A stretch of 64,000 nucleotides of DNA from Cryptomeria japonica (GCF_030272615.1 NC_081406.1:477738900-477802899), one strand, 5' to 3'. Positions 1-10,670 are shown, numbered from the stretch's first letter. Program-made: numbers and translations. The notes: generated by a model from the sequence alone, not told the origin.

Positions 1-8
1 ACAAATCA

Positions 9-623
9 ATGATTGGTGGTTTGTTATATTTAACTCAAACAAGACTTGATATAATGAATGATGTTTGTATTTATTCTAGATTTCAGGTAGATCATAGAGA
101 AACTTATGATATTGTTGTCAAGAGGATATTAAGATATTTGGGAAATACAACAAACTTTGGGTTATGGTATCTAAAGAATGATGAATTCACATTATGTTCA
201 TATAGAGATTCTAATTGGGAAGGAGATGTGGATGACCAGAAGAGAACTACTAGTGGTGCATTCTTTCTTGGGAAGAAGTTGGTTTCATGGCTTAGTAATA
301 AACAATCATGCACTTCATTGTCTATAGCTAAAGTAGAATATGTTGTAGCTGCTACCAATTGTACTCAGATTTTATGGATAAAACAAATGTTAAAGGATAT
401 AAGGGTAAGTTATGATTATCCTATTGTTATTCAGTCTGATAATACCGGTGCTATTGATATGTCAAAGAATTTGGCATTTCATTCCAAATCAAAACACATT
501 TCAATAAGGTATAATTTATTGAAGAAAAAGATTCAAGAAAAGGAAGTCAGATTGATTTATGTGCCTACTAAGGAGAAGATTGCATATATTCTAACAAAAA
601 CATTGCCTAAAGCCACTTTTTAA
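9..623 (+). pseudogene. Copia-1 pol, RT tail and RNase H (fragment)
   Basis: This is the C-terminal part of a Ty1/copia polyprotein. It starts in the connection after reverse transcriptase (IGGLLYLTQTRLDIM) and runs through RNase H, which degrades the RNA strand of the RNA-DNA hybrid in the particle. Visible family motifs are ILRYLGNT near residue 40, DSNWEGDVDDQKRTTSG near 67, the degenerate active-site stretch SIAKVEYVVAATNC near 105, QSDNTGAI near 142, and the end motif LTKTLPKATF. The N-terminus lies outside the window. A TAA at 621-623 stops the frame just before the usual final segment, and in-frame reading after it (INQLGV) looks like the true tail, so the stop is probably a late mutation. 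AEAEY, normal at the catalytic site, reads AKVEY here, so the copy was probably inactive. Confidence 0.85.
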
Positions 624-869
624 TGTCTCATAAATCAATTGGGGGTTACCAGACCTCTAGAATGGTACTACTACTCAGGGGGAGTAGTTAGTTGTTTGGT
701 TCAGTACTCTTGGTTTAGTATCCATCCTTTGTCATTGATGTCAAAGGGGGAGAAGGAATTCATGTGAAAACTACTAGATCTTTTCATGGTGTTTTGGATA
801 TTGTTGCCATTCATTGACACTTGGATGTTTTTCACATTCAGTGTTGCCATCAATGCCAAAGGGGGAGAT
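624..869 (+). other. Copia-1 3' untranslated region with two polypurine tracts
   Basis: This is the stretch between the RNase H stop and the LTR. It has an internal purine tract at 741-756 (TCAAAGGGGGAGAAGG) and the terminal tract at 856-869 (CCAAAGGGGGAGAT) directly before the LTR. The terminal tract primes plus-strand DNA synthesis in this family. The same pair recurs in Copia-A and in the N elements. No gene is visible. Confidence 0.75.
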
Positions 870-1913
870 TATTGGCAATATGTTGGATTTGGTTAAGTGT
901 TGTCATTAATATCAACACTATATCCCAGTTGGAGACTATCCTGGCTAGTCTAGGTGATCTTCTTGGTTATGGTTGTGATTTTGATCTAGTATGATCAGAT
1001 CTCTGGAATTAGTTTTGGATGCTTATTTTGATGGTTATATGCTTTCTATATTCTTTTAGTTTCATGTTTTGGTTATCACTTTTGGTATTTCCAGTTACCG
1101 GTTGGTTTGTGCCTTTATTGACTAGCTTTTGGATTTACCGACTTTTGGCATTCTCAGTTAGCTTTACCAGCATGCTGTTTTGGTGACTTGGTTAGTGGAT
1201 TTTGGGTCCAGCTTATGGATTCAGTTTCTATCATGTTGAAGGTGATTCTTGATCATATCCCAAGCATTTGGTGACTTTGCATTAGATGGCATGATGTTAT
1301 GGTGGTCCTATTTGGATCAGGTAAACTTTCACTGAGGGTTTCTATCGACAAGTGAAGCATGTTGGATTTTAGTCTTAGTAGAATCCCCGATGGATATAAT
1401 TGTTTGGTTACTTGATTTAGGTCCATGCTATGTAATGTAAATCATAATATTGGTCTGGTGGTATCATGTGATGGAATTTATGTAATTATGGGTTTATGGG
1501 TTTAGGGTTTAGCTGACTTTGTCAACAATGTTGATGATATATATTTATAGGTGACTTATTCATGTAATTTGGTATGCGATGGATATGGTTGGTTAAGTCT
1601 GCATTATTAGAGAAAGGATTGTGTGTGATTAAAGTCATATCATTCAGGTGAAGGTTGGAAAGGTTTTGTATTGTAGAGAATATATTAGTGCTTAACCAAA
1701 ACTGTATCGGACATTAGTAGATGCTACTTTCACAATTTATTGCTTTCCGAATTGTAGTCTAATGTTTATGTAAGTCGGTGAGACTTCCCTTTGTGATGAG
1801 AAATGCACTCTAGGCTAGTGGTGTTTTTGCATGTGCATACCCCATTGTAATTATTCATAATATTACTGCAGAGTATTCATCTGATTGTGGGTAGGGTTTC
1901 CGACCATGGTTTT
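870..1913 (+). repeat. LTR of Copia-1 (3' LTR, right end missing)
   Basis: It begins TATTGGCAATATG right after the polypurine tract, a mutated form of the TGTTGG start used by the other copia LTRs here. It contains an AT-rich promoter-like stretch near 1540 (GATATATATTTATAGG). Its last 120 bases resemble the second half of the Copia-3 LTR (GTGATGAG, GCTAGTGG, GTGGGTAGG), so the two are related families. It ends abruptly at 1913, where Copia-3 inserted. Confidence 0.75.
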
Positions 1914-1974
1914 TGTTGGCAATTTGGAGGAATTGATTATGTGTTGCATTGATGTTTGTCATTGATGTCAACAA
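1914..1974 (+). repeat. LTR of Copia-3, first segment
   Basis: It starts TGTTGGCAATTTGG and ends ATTGATGTCAACA. The sequence continues after the Copia-A insertion at 8691 (GTAGCTTCTTTGG when one duplicated AACA copy is removed). The first segment is short because Copia-A entered near the LTR start. Confidence 0.7.
1970..1974 (+). repeat. Target-site duplication of Copia-A (left copy)
   Basis: AACAA here pairs with AACAG at 8686-8690. Four of five bases match, as expected for an old 5-bp copia duplication. Confidence 0.65.
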
Positions 1975-2788
1975 TGTTGGCATTATGAGAACCAGTATGA
2001 GGACATAATGACATTGTATGTTGTCATTGATGTCAATATGTTGCAAAGGTGTGAACCGACATTTATGTCAAAGTGAAGCGGTGTGCCTGTTCAAAGGTGA
2101 ACCGACATATGGTTATGGGAACCAGCACATGGAAGCGTTGAATGACTACCAGTAACAAGGTAACATTGAGTTCTTGAAATCCTCTAACAAGGTAACCTTT
2201 AACAGGGTTTAGCCCTTAATCGGGTATTGTAGCCATCCCTTAACCAGGTGATCTCTAATAGGATCAGTTCCTAGCAGAACCTATTGTAATGTCTCTAACC
2301 GGACAAGGCTCCTAACAGAGCGGGCTTCCAAAGAGCTCAAAAATAGCTTGTGGGTATTCATCCCCACCATGGTTTTCCCCAGTTGGGTTTCCATGTGAAA
2401 AATATGTCTGTCATGTGTGATGCTTTTATCTTGTGATGCTTTGCTATTGTTTTTCAAGCATATGATGGTTTTGTGTTTTATGCCTATCAATAAAACATGT
2501 TGAACTAGCTGTTCTTATGATCTATTGATAGATTACTTGTTTATGCATAAGGGTGATATGGTAGTGTAGTCTCAAGTTGAGTGAAAAGTTAAGTGAGTAA
2601 CTGGTTAATGCTTGTCTTAGACTTTCTTAGCTTTACCGGTTGCACTCTGTTTCAAACCGGTGTCACTGTCTGCCAGTTAGTTGAAGTGTCTACTGTCAAA
2701 CTGGTTTAAGATAGTGGTTTTTGTCTATACTGATTCACCCCCCCTCTTAGTATGTATTTGGTACTATTTTCTTATCATTAAGTTATCA
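1975..2788 (+). repeat. 5' LTR of Copia-A (internally deleted)
   Basis: It starts TGTTGGCATTATG and ends TTATCA, exactly like the 3' LTR at 7183-8685. It is 814 bases instead of 1503. The two align up to the GAATGACTACC stretch at about 2148 and again from TTGAGTTCTTGAAATCC. The missing part corresponds to about 7395-8060 of the 3' LTR and includes its AT-rich promoter-like zone. The join carries AACAAGGTAAC, which is also present just beyond the deletion, so a short-repeat-mediated deletion is likely. Confidence 0.85.
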
Positions 2789-2790
2789 AT

Positions 2791-2802
2791 TGGTATCAGA
2801 GC
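2791..2802 (+). other. Primer-binding site of Copia-A (initiator Met tRNA)
   Basis: TGGTATCAGAGC lies two bases after the 5' LTR. It is complementary to the 3' end of plant initiator methionine tRNA, the usual minus-strand primer of plant copia elements. Confidence 0.9.
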
Positions 2803-2859
2803 ATCCTCCAGGTCCTCTGTGTTATAAGGTTAACCACTTGAGGTAAAGATCCCAGTCAA

Positions 2860-3880
2860 ATGATGAAGAGGGAAGGTCCAAAGTTTAACAGGGAAAATTT
2901 TAGTATATGGAAAGATAGGATGAAGATATTCATCAGAAGCATGGGTGCTTAACATTGGAGCTATGTTGAGAATGTCTATGTTGCCCCTACCAGTACGCTC
3001 ACCGATGACCAAAAGAGAGAGATAGAAGAAAATGGGCAAGTCATGGAAGCCCTAATTAGTAGTTTATCTGACATTGAGTTCAGTGATTTTCAGGACAAGG
3101 TAAATCCCAAAGAGGTATGGGATGCTCTTGAAAATATCTATGGTGGTGATGAACATGTAAAACAGGCTAAGGAAGAAAGCCTGAAAGGGAAGTTTGAAGA
3201 TATGCGGATGGTTGAAGGTGAGACCATTCAACAATATGGAATAAGAATCAAAACCATTGTTGGAGATATCAAGAGTGCAGGTGGTAAAATAGAAGATTCC
3301 ACTGTGGTAAGCAAAGTCCTAAGATCCCTATTGCTGGTCTATGCAATAAGGGTTGCTGCTATTCAGGAGCTAAGATCAATAGACAAGACTAAGGTATCCT
3401 TGGAATCCATCATAGAAAAGTTGATAGCCTATGAGCTAAATAGTTTTGATGGTAGTGTTCAAAAGACTGAATCGTCTTTTAAAGCTTATGCTATTCCATC
3501 TAGAAAAGGAAAAGAAGCTAGCACCAGTGGTGAACCAAGACAGAGAAAAGAAATGGATGATGAGGAGATTCTGATAGCATTTGAAGCTCTCCTTGCCAGG
3601 AAGCTTCCTAAAGGAACTGGTAAATACAAAGGTAAGCTACCTTTGAAATGCTTTTCTTGTAACTGGATAGGACATATCGCTGTAAACTGTCCTAATGGTG
3701 ATAACAAGGACAAACTAGAAAGGTTTAGGAAATTCAAAGGAGGAAACCGGAGAAACTATTTTGTGGCAGTTGATGAAGGTGTCACAGATGAAGAATCAGA
3801 GGATGAAGAAAATGAAGATATTGTGTTTGTTGCTATCAAAGAAGAAGTGTCAGACAAGAAGGCTCTTGTCTCCCGGTTTG
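2860..3880 (+). pseudogene. Copia-A gag (capsid/nucleocapsid part)
   Basis: This is the structural part of a copia polyprotein, which forms the virus-like particle and binds genomic RNA. The start is taken at 2860, the first ATG after the primer site and in frame with everything downstream. The N-terminus has the family motif FNRENFSIWKDRMK. The central helical region (EVWDALENIYGG, then KGKFEDMRM and VEGETIQQYGIRI) matches the UBN2-type copia gag. One CCHC zinc knuckle, CFSCNWIGHIAVNC, lies near 3650 and is intact. An acidic linker (DEESEDEENED) leads into protease. One early stop, TAA at 2950-2952, sits where CAA is likely (GA-stop-HW). After it the frame is open to the integrase. Confidence 0.9.
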
Positions 3881-5346
3881 ATAATTCCAATGAGTGGATC
3901 ATTGACAGTGGTTGTTCTCACCATATGACTGGTGACCAGAGCAAGTTTCTATCCTTGGAGGAGTATGATGGTGGTGTGGTTTGCTTTGGATATGATCCAC
4001 CATGCATGGTCAAAGGCAGAGGGTCCATCTCTCTGAATGGAAAGAGTAGTGCTGACAATGTGTACTGGGTTGATGGTCTCAGACACAACCTTCTGAGTGT
4101 TGCCCAGCTGAATGACAGTGGCCTCACTCTAGAATTCAAGAATGGAGTGTGCAGAATCAAAGGAAAAGATGGTGAATTGGTGGCCACTAGCATGCAGACC
4201 AAAGGTAACCTATTTCATCTGAATGCAAATATAAGTACATGTCTTATGGCTAAATTTGATGATACCTGGATATGGCATAGGAGACTATACCATGTAAACT
4301 TTGATAACATTGTAAAGGCCAGTAAGATCAAGACAGTTAGAGGGTTGCTGGTGCTAAGCAAACCGGATAATACCTTGTGCAGAGAATGTCAATTGGGGAA
4401 GATGTCTTCCTCAACCTTTAAAGGTAAATCTTTCACTGCTGACAACTTGCTTGATCTTGTGCATACTGATTTGTGTGGTCCTATGAAAACTAGGAGTGTG
4501 CAGGGTGATAGGTACTTCATGATTCTCACTGATGACTACTCAAGAATGATGTGGGTCACATTCTTGAAAGACAAGTTTGAAGCCTTTATAAAGTTTAAAG
4601 CTTTCAGAGCATTAGTGGAGAAGGAAAGTGGTAAAAAGATCAAGTGCCTGAGAATTGATCAAGGAGGGGAATTCACTTCCGGTGAATTCAACAAGTACTA
4701 TGAAGAACATGGCATCAAGAGGCAATTGTCTGCCCCCCGAACTCCACAATAGAATGGCCTAGGAGAAAGGAATAACCGGACTGTGGTTGAAGCAGCTAGA
4801 ACCATGTTGATTCAAGGAAAGGTTACTCATACCTTTTGGAGAGAATTGGTGAGCACTGCAATCTACACAATGAACCGAGTACTCATCAAGAAAGGTAAGG
4901 ATAAAACTCCTTATGAGTATTGGACTGGTAAGACACCTGTGGTTAGCTACTTTAGAATGTTTGGTACCAAATGTTACATCAAGAGAAGTGAACACTAGAG
5001 CAAATTTGATGTGAAATGTGATGAGGGAATATTCCTAGGATATTCCACCGAGAGCAAAGCCCTCAAGTGTTTTAACAACAGCACTCAAAGAATTGTGGAA
5101 AGCATCAATGTAAGAGTTGATGAAACCTCTGAGAAATCTAAGGAAACTGGTAGTGAGCAAATGGTAAGTGAACTGGTTGCAACCTTCTGGGAACTAGTTG
5201 TCAGTCAACCGAGTACTAGTAACAGTGTTCCTACACCGGTAGATGTAGATGCTATTACTGATGAAGATGAGGATGAAGAAGAAAAGAAAGAGGAATCTAT
5301 CAAGACCATTCCTTGGTATGTCAAGCTGAATCATGATCCTAAGTAG
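3881..5346 (+). pseudogene. Copia-A protease and integrase
   Basis: The aspartic protease has its catalytic motif WIIDSGCSHHMTG (D at 3904-3906) and the later motif DGLRHNLLSVAQL. It would cut the polyprotein. The integrase follows with an HHCC zinc domain (WHRRLYH, CRECQLGK) and a DDE core: D in LVHTDLCGP, D in CLRIDQGGEF and E in GLGERNN. All three catalytic acids are still encoded. Stops break the frame at 4750-4752 (PQ-stop-NG, CAG to TAG), at 4996-4998 (EH-stop-SKFD) and at 5344-5346 (K-stop-IIGD, CAG to TAG). The C-terminal part is an acidic linker before RT (DEDEDEEEKKEE). The frame stays continuous with gag, so a single gag-pol ORF is implied. Confidence 0.9.
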
Positions 5347-6932
5347 ATCATAGGAGATAGGGATGCAGGAATCCTTACAAGAAGAAAAGTCAGAGAAAAC
5401 TCATGTATGATCTCTGAATTCAAGCCTAAAATATTCAAAGAGGCACATAAGGATGAAGACTGGATCAAGGCAATGGAAGAGGAACTTGACCAGATAGAGA
5501 AAAATGGTACACGATCCTTGGTACCCAGAATAGAGCACAAAAATGTCATTGGAAACAAATGGGTCTTCAAAAATAAGCTGAATGAGGGTGGCATAGTGAT
5601 TAGAAACAAAGCCAGAATGGTGTGCAAAGGATATGCCCAAGAAGAAGGAGAAGACTATGGTGAAAGCTTTGCTCCTGTAGCCAGATTGGAAGGAGTTCAT
5701 ATGCTTCTAGCATATGCAGCTTTTAAAGGTTTCAAAGTATATTAAATGGATGTAAAATCTACATTCCTAAATGTTGAACTTGAAGAGGAGGTGTATATAG
5801 AGCAACCAAATGGGTTTTCCCTATCTAAAGACAATGACATGGTGTGTAGGCTACATAAAGCCCTATATGGTCTAAAGAAATAACCTAGAGCATGGTATGA
5901 ATGCCTACATTCCCATCTTGTGAAGATAGCAATATCTACTTGAAGTTTGAAGGAGATCAGATTCTAATCTATGAGGTATTTGTTGATGACATTATCTTTG
6001 GTGGAGATGACAAGATGAGTCATGAGTTTGCAGATGAGATGAAGAAAGAGTTTGAGATGTCACTCATAGGGGAGATTATGTTCTTCATTGGACTGCAGAT
6101 CCAGCAGATGAGAGATGGAATCTTTATCACTCAGTCCAAGTATGTCAAAGAGGTGTTGAAGACCTTTGGCATGGAAGATAGAAAATCGGTTGGTACACCG
6201 ATGGTGATTGGCTATAAACTATCCAAAGAGGATGACTCAGTATTGGTTGATGAGAAGGAATACCGATCAATGATTGGTAAATTGCATTATGCAGTGCATA
6301 GCAGATCAGATATTGCACATGCAGTTGGCATTACTGCAAGGTTCTAGAAAAGTCCAAGAGAATCCCACTTGGTTGCAGTCAAGCGGATTCTTAGGTATCT
6401 GAAGGGAACTGTAGACTATGGATTGTGGTATCCATATAGCAAAGATTTCAACTTGAAAGCATTAACAGATGCTAATTGGGCTGGTAATGTAGATGACCGG
6501 AAGAGCACAATCGGTGGTGCATTCTTTCTTGGTGGTAGACTGGTCTCCTGGATGAGTAAAAAGTAGACTTGTATCTCTCAATCTATAGCAGAAGCGGAGT
6601 ATGTGGCAGCTTTCATGAACTGCACTCAGACAATTTGGATGAAGCATGTATTGGATGGCTTCAAATTTCTTGTATCTGAACTGGTAAGTATATTTTGTGA
6701 CAATACTAGTGCAATTAAAATCTCCAAGAATCTGGTTTTACATTCTAGAACCAAGCACTTTGAGCTTAAGTATCATTTCTTGAGGGAAAAGGTTCAGAAC
6801 AAAGAGATTGCTTTGGAGCATGTTTCCAGTAAGGAGCAGTTAGCAGACATATTCACCAAGCCTCTCCCAAAGACAACATTTACATACTTAAGAGGTGAAT
6901 TAGGGGTGCTGCCACTTCAGGAGGTGAATTAA
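5347..6932 (+). pseudogene. Copia-A reverse transcriptase and RNase H
   Basis: The copia RT begins with WVFKNKLNEGG near 5560 and continues KARMVCKGYAQ and FAPVARLEGV. The catalytic motif is FVDDIIFGGDD near 5980, the copia equivalent of YVDD. RNase H follows with ADANWAGNVDD, AEAEYVAAF and CDNTSAI, and the polyprotein ends ADIFTKPLP and LGVLPLQEVN at 6930-6932. Defects are TAA at about 5742 (VY-stop-MDV), TAA near 5881 (KK-stop-PRAW), a small deletion with a frameshift near 5910-5925 between RAWYE and CEDSNIYL, TAG near 6346 and TAG near 6564. Most of these stops stand where Q codons are conserved. Confidence 0.9.
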
Positions 6933-7182
6933 AAGCATATGCTTTACATCAGTTAGGTACTACATAGTCAATTTTTTTTCTTTTCTTGGATTGATTTGTT
7001 GAAGGATGCTACTCCTTAGAGGGAGCAGCATAATGGAACAGGGAAGCTTGTGCCTCCACTTTGGCATTATTGTCAAAGGGGGAGAAGATGTGAAGCGAAG
7101 AAGATATCTGCAGAAATTGAGGGAGAAGATGTGAAGCAGAGAGATATATGTGTATATTGCCATCAATGCCAAAGGGGGAGAT
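6933..7182 (+). other. Copia-A 3' untranslated region with two polypurine tracts
   Basis: An internal purine tract lies at 7073-7087 (TCAAAGGGGGAGAAG). The terminal tract at 7169-7182 (CCAAAGGGGGAGAT) touches the 3' LTR. The terminal tract and the preceding TTGCCATCAATG are almost identical in Copia-1, N-B, N-C and N-E. No gene is seen. Confidence 0.8.
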
Positions 7183-8685
7183 TGTTGGCATTATGAGAAC
7201 CAGTATGAGGACATAATGACATTGTATGTTGTCATTGATGTCAATATGTTGCAAAGGTGTGAACCGGTATATGTGAGAACCGGTATAAAACTATGAACCG
7301 ACATTTATGTCAAAGTGAAGCAGTGTGCCTGTTCAAAGGTGAACCAGCATATGGTTATGGGAACCGGCACATGGAAGCGTTGAATGACTACCGGTTCATA
7401 GTCTCAACTTTAGGGTTTCCGATTGAAGTGCTTCAAGCCTATGTGGCTCAACCAGTGACTGTGTGTGATGAGTTAGCATGATAACAAAGAACAAGATCGT
7501 GTTGCCACGTAAGCCTTATGTGCATGAAGGATCATGCATGGAGAAGATCTTGCCTATCTACCTCGGGAATATGAGAAGACTGCAAAATGAAGATAACATG
7601 TGATGGGTTATCAGCCGTGATGAAAATGGTGGAAAATGAACGATGGAGATTAATACAGTATGCTCAATGGTTAGGATTGAACCGTTTGAATTCCTTAACC
7701 TATTAGGTTTAGGGTTTAGGGTTTATGCTTCTGACCTAACTATTTTCTATAAGGTTGACATTGAGACCCTTTCTAGGGTTGTTGGCAAAAGTTGTGTGTG
7801 CGCATCTAAGAGAAGGAATGTGTGATTCTTGCCAGACCAAAAAGAGAGAAGTGATACCCGCAGAGTGTAAGTGCAAAAAGAAAAGAGGAGCTTAAGCGGA
7901 TCTGCATTGGCATTGAGTGTTGTTACTAGATCATTGTAATACCTATTGATTTCTAACCACCTCAATAGTTGGAAAATCCCTTAACAGGGTAGCCTTAACC
8001 AGCTTACTGTAAATCCTTTAATAGGGTAACTCTAAGCTACTGAGTTCAAAGTCCTTTAGCTATTGAGTTCTTGAAATCCTCTAACAAGGTAACCTTTAAC
8101 AGGGTTTAACCCTTAATCGGGTATTGTAGCCATCCCTTAACCGGGTGATCTCTAACAGGATCAGTTCCTAGCAGAACCTATTGTAATGTCTCTAACCGGA
8201 CAAGGCTCCTAATAGAGTAGACTTCCAAAGAGTTCAAAAACAACTTGTGGGTATTCATCCCCACCGTGGTTTTTCCCAATTGGGTTTCCACGTGAAAAAT
8301 ATGTCTGTCATGTGTGATGCTTTTATCTTGTGATGCTTTGCTATTGTTTGTCAAGCATATGATGGTTCTGTGTTTTATGCCTATCAATAAAACATGTTAA
8401 ACTAGCTGTTCTTATGATCTATTGATAGATTACTTGTTTATGCATAAGGGTGATATGGTAGTGTAGTCTCAAGTTGAGTGAAAAGCTAAGTGAGTAACTG
8501 GTTAATGCTTGTCTCAGACTTTCTTAGCTTTACTGGTTGCACTCTGTTTCAAACCGGTGTCACTGTCTGCCAGTCATTTGAAGTGTCTGATGTCAAACCA
8601 ATTTAAGATAGTGGTTTTTGTCTGTACTGATTCACCCCCCCTCTTAGTACCTGTTTGGTACTATTTTCTTATCATTACATTATCA
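7183..8685 (+). repeat. 3' LTR of Copia-A
   Basis: 1503 bases, TGTTGGCATTATG to ATTATCA. About 7977-8230 contains a run of roughly ten short palindromic units such as CCCTTAACAGGG, CCTTTAATAGGG, CCCTTAATCGGG and CCCTTAACCGGG. Next comes a conserved motif (CCGTGGTTTTTCCCAATTGG and TTTCCACGTG), and the end has the C-run TTCACCCCCCCTCTTAG. The 5' copy shares all of this except the deleted segment. Confidence 0.9.
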
Positions 8686-8690
8686 AACAG
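8686..8690 (+). repeat. Target-site duplication of Copia-A (right copy)
   Basis: AACAG against AACAA at 1970-1974. The Copia-3 LTR resumes immediately after it. Confidence 0.65.
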
Positions 8691-9845
8691 TAGCTTCTTT
8701 GGTTATCTACCGGGTTCTGGTAGAGTGGTTGGACTTTGATAATGATTAGGAGATTTGTCTCTGGTATGTTCTGATTGGTGGAATTGGTTTGGTTTAGTTA
8801 TTCATGTTATTCAGATATGTGTCACATTCAGTTGGTTTGGGATTTGGTGGTCTGGAAGCTATCATATGTTCTAGTAAGCCTTTTGGTTACCAGCAAGGGT
8901 TGTACCAGTAGAGCTTTATTGGATATCTTTTGATGGATTTGGTAAGTGGTGTTGGTGCGGTTTCTAGAAGGTTTTTGGGATGCTAATGGTTATCATGATC
9001 ATGTTCTAGTTGATCAGTGGTTTTGCATTTGGCTTATGGCAACCTATTTTAGGTCCGGACTTAATGCTACTCTATTAGGTTATGGACCAGTTTATGTAAT
9101 GTGTTAGTGGATGCTCCTAATGCGTTACCAGTTGGATTTATTGTTTGGTTAATGTTGTTTTGGTCTTAGGCTGACTTGTATTATCATTTGTTTTTGGGTT
9201 TATGTAATGGATTTATTGTATTATCTTTTAGGTGGCCAACCTAAATGTTTAGGTCCCGGCTTGGTATAAATATGATGTAAGATCTCTTTTATAGATTGTG
9301 GTCATGGGTTATGGGATTATCTGTGTGCGAATAAAGTTGTAATCACATGCAAAGGCTTTGGTTGATCATAGGTGATCGAATTGGGTTTGTGTAAGAGGTT
9401 TAAGAGCTTTGGCATTAAGCTTAACTAGAACTGTACTCAGGCATAGGAGATTCTATTCTTACAGTTCATTCTTATTTTTGGATTGTAGTATGGATATATT
9501 TTGTAGTCAGTGAGGCTCATTTGTGATGAGTAGTGCGCTCTAGGTTGTTGGCCTTCCTGCATGTACAAGCCCCTTATTGTAATCACATACTAACTATAGA
9601 AGTATCATCTAACTATGGGTAGGCTTCCCAATGTGGTTTTTCCCTTTACCAATTTTTCCATGTACAAATCTTTGTTATGTGTTGTGGATGCATGGTATTT
9701 GGTTTATGATTTATGCTTAATTGATATATCTGCTATTCTATTATTTGGTTTATGCATTCCAGTAAAAGGTTTTCTATGCTTAAAGTTTCATAATCTATTA
9801 AAAATTGATTCACCCCCTCCCAGTTGTTCACCAATTATCCTAACA
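8691..9845 (+). repeat. LTR of Copia-3, second segment
   Basis: This continues the LTR begun at 1914. It contains a TATA-like TTGGTATAAATATG near 9270, the stretch GTAGGCTTCCCAATGTGG that corresponds to GTAGGGTTTCCGACCATGG in Copia-1, and the end TTCACCCCCTCCCAG then ATCCTAACA at 9845. The primer site follows two bases later, which fixes this as a 5' LTR. Confidence 0.75.
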
Positions 9846-9847
9846 AT

Positions 9848-9859
9848 TGGTATCAGAAC
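9848..9859 (+). other. Primer-binding site of Copia-3
   Basis: TGGTATCAGAAC differs by one base from the initiator-Met site TGGTATCAGAGC and lies two bases after the LTR. Confidence 0.8.
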
Positions 9860-9903
9860 CTGGTCCTCTCTACAAGAAGCTTAACCACTTGAGGAAGATC
9901 CTA

Positions 9904-10545
9904 TGGTGAGTAATCATTCAACTTGAATTGCTTACCAGAAGGACAACCCTAGGCTTGAAGGAACAAATTATAGAGTATGGAAGCTTCAGATGGAGACTCC
10001 TCTGAGATGTCTTAGCAAGGAGATTTGGGAGATCAATGAGAAAGGCTATACTCCTTATGATCTAACATCTGGCAACCCTCCTTCAAAAGACTTGGGATAA
10101 GAACAATGAAAATGACTGTAGAGATAGAGAATCCCTTTTGAGCACCCTTTCAGATCAGCAGGTAATGGGATTAACAGACAAATCATCTACAAAAGCTATA
10201 TGGGATAAGTTGGAGACTCTACTATATGGAGGAAGATGAAAGGATTACTACTTTTATGGAAAGAGTCAATGAAATTGTCTTCGGAATTTAATGTTGTGGT
10301 GGATCTTTGAGCAGAGATGAGATTGTTTCTAAAGTATTGAGAGATTTGCAATGGCTTACAAGATGAAGGATACTGAAATTAATGAGCTGAGAACAATGTC
10401 TAACACTTCTATCAATAGGGATACTTTGGTTGGAAGGTTATCTGCTTTTTAGCTTGAAGAATTCAGTCCTCAAGGAGCTGCTGCAAAGACAAATTCTGCA
10501 TTCAAGGCTTCTACATCATCAACCAACAAGAGTGATAGAAAAAAT
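9904..10545 (+). pseudogene. Copia-3 gag (decayed, truncated)
   Basis: This is a relic of copia gag, recognised by conserved blocks scattered over three frames: LEGTNYRVWKLQMETPL near 9955, KAIWDKLETLLYGG near 10195, RITTFMERVNEI near 10250, SRDEIVSKVLRDL near 10310, and INELRTMSNTSINRDTLVGRL near 10380-10440, which is the hinge also present in Copia-A (QELRSIDKTKVSLESIIEKL). The start is the ATG at 9904, just after the leader. Several frameshifts and stops are present and no zinc knuckle is reached. The match ends around SDRKNS (10530), where Ty3-I sequence takes over. Confidence 0.7.
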
Positions 10546-10670
10546 TCTATCCAACCCAACAACAAAGCAACATTGATCAAACTTTTTATGATGAAACAAG
10601 TGTCCAAATATGACAATTGGAGGAAAAACTAGCTCAAAAAAAGAGATCTTGGAACAAAAAGTGAAAAACA

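Larger units (their letters stand above)
1..1913 (+). mobile_element. Copia-1: 3' part of a Ty1/copia retrotransposon
   Basis: The window opens inside pol of a copia element. It contains the RNase H end of the polyprotein, a short 3' untranslated region, a polypurine tract and most of the 3' LTR. The LTR is cut at 1913, where Copia-3 begins with TGTTGGC. The rest of the LTR is not seen further right, because Copia-3 is itself truncated. The pol sequence and LTR differ clearly from those of Copia-A, so this is another copia family. Confidence 0.85.
1975..8685 (+). mobile_element. Copia-A: near full-length Ty1/copia retrotransposon
   Basis: A complete element layout is visible: 5' LTR, initiator-Met primer site, gag-pol in one frame, polypurine tract, 3' LTR and a near-perfect 5-bp target duplication. 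Pol order is protease, integrase, RT, RNase H, which defines Ty1/copia. It is defective through about eight in-frame stops, one frameshift in RT and a deletion of roughly 690 bases in the 5' LTR. It is the only near-complete source of copia-type enzymes in the window, and its primer and polypurine sites match those of the N elements. Confidence 0.9.
1914..10545 (+). mobile_element. Copia-3: 5' part of a copia element, split by Copia-A
   Basis: Its 5' LTR starts at 1914 inside the LTR of Copia-1. It is interrupted at 1974 by Copia-A and resumes at 8691. It is followed by a tRNA-Met primer site and a decayed gag. After about 10545 the sequence becomes a different, Q- and P-rich Ty3-type ORF, so everything 3' of gag has been lost at a deletion or rearrangement junction. 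The exact junction could lie anywhere from about 10530 to 10670. Confidence 0.7.

Noticed and set aside
2791-2802. tRNA-Met gene
   Set aside because: Only the 12 bases complementary to the tRNA 3' end are present; it is the primer-binding site.
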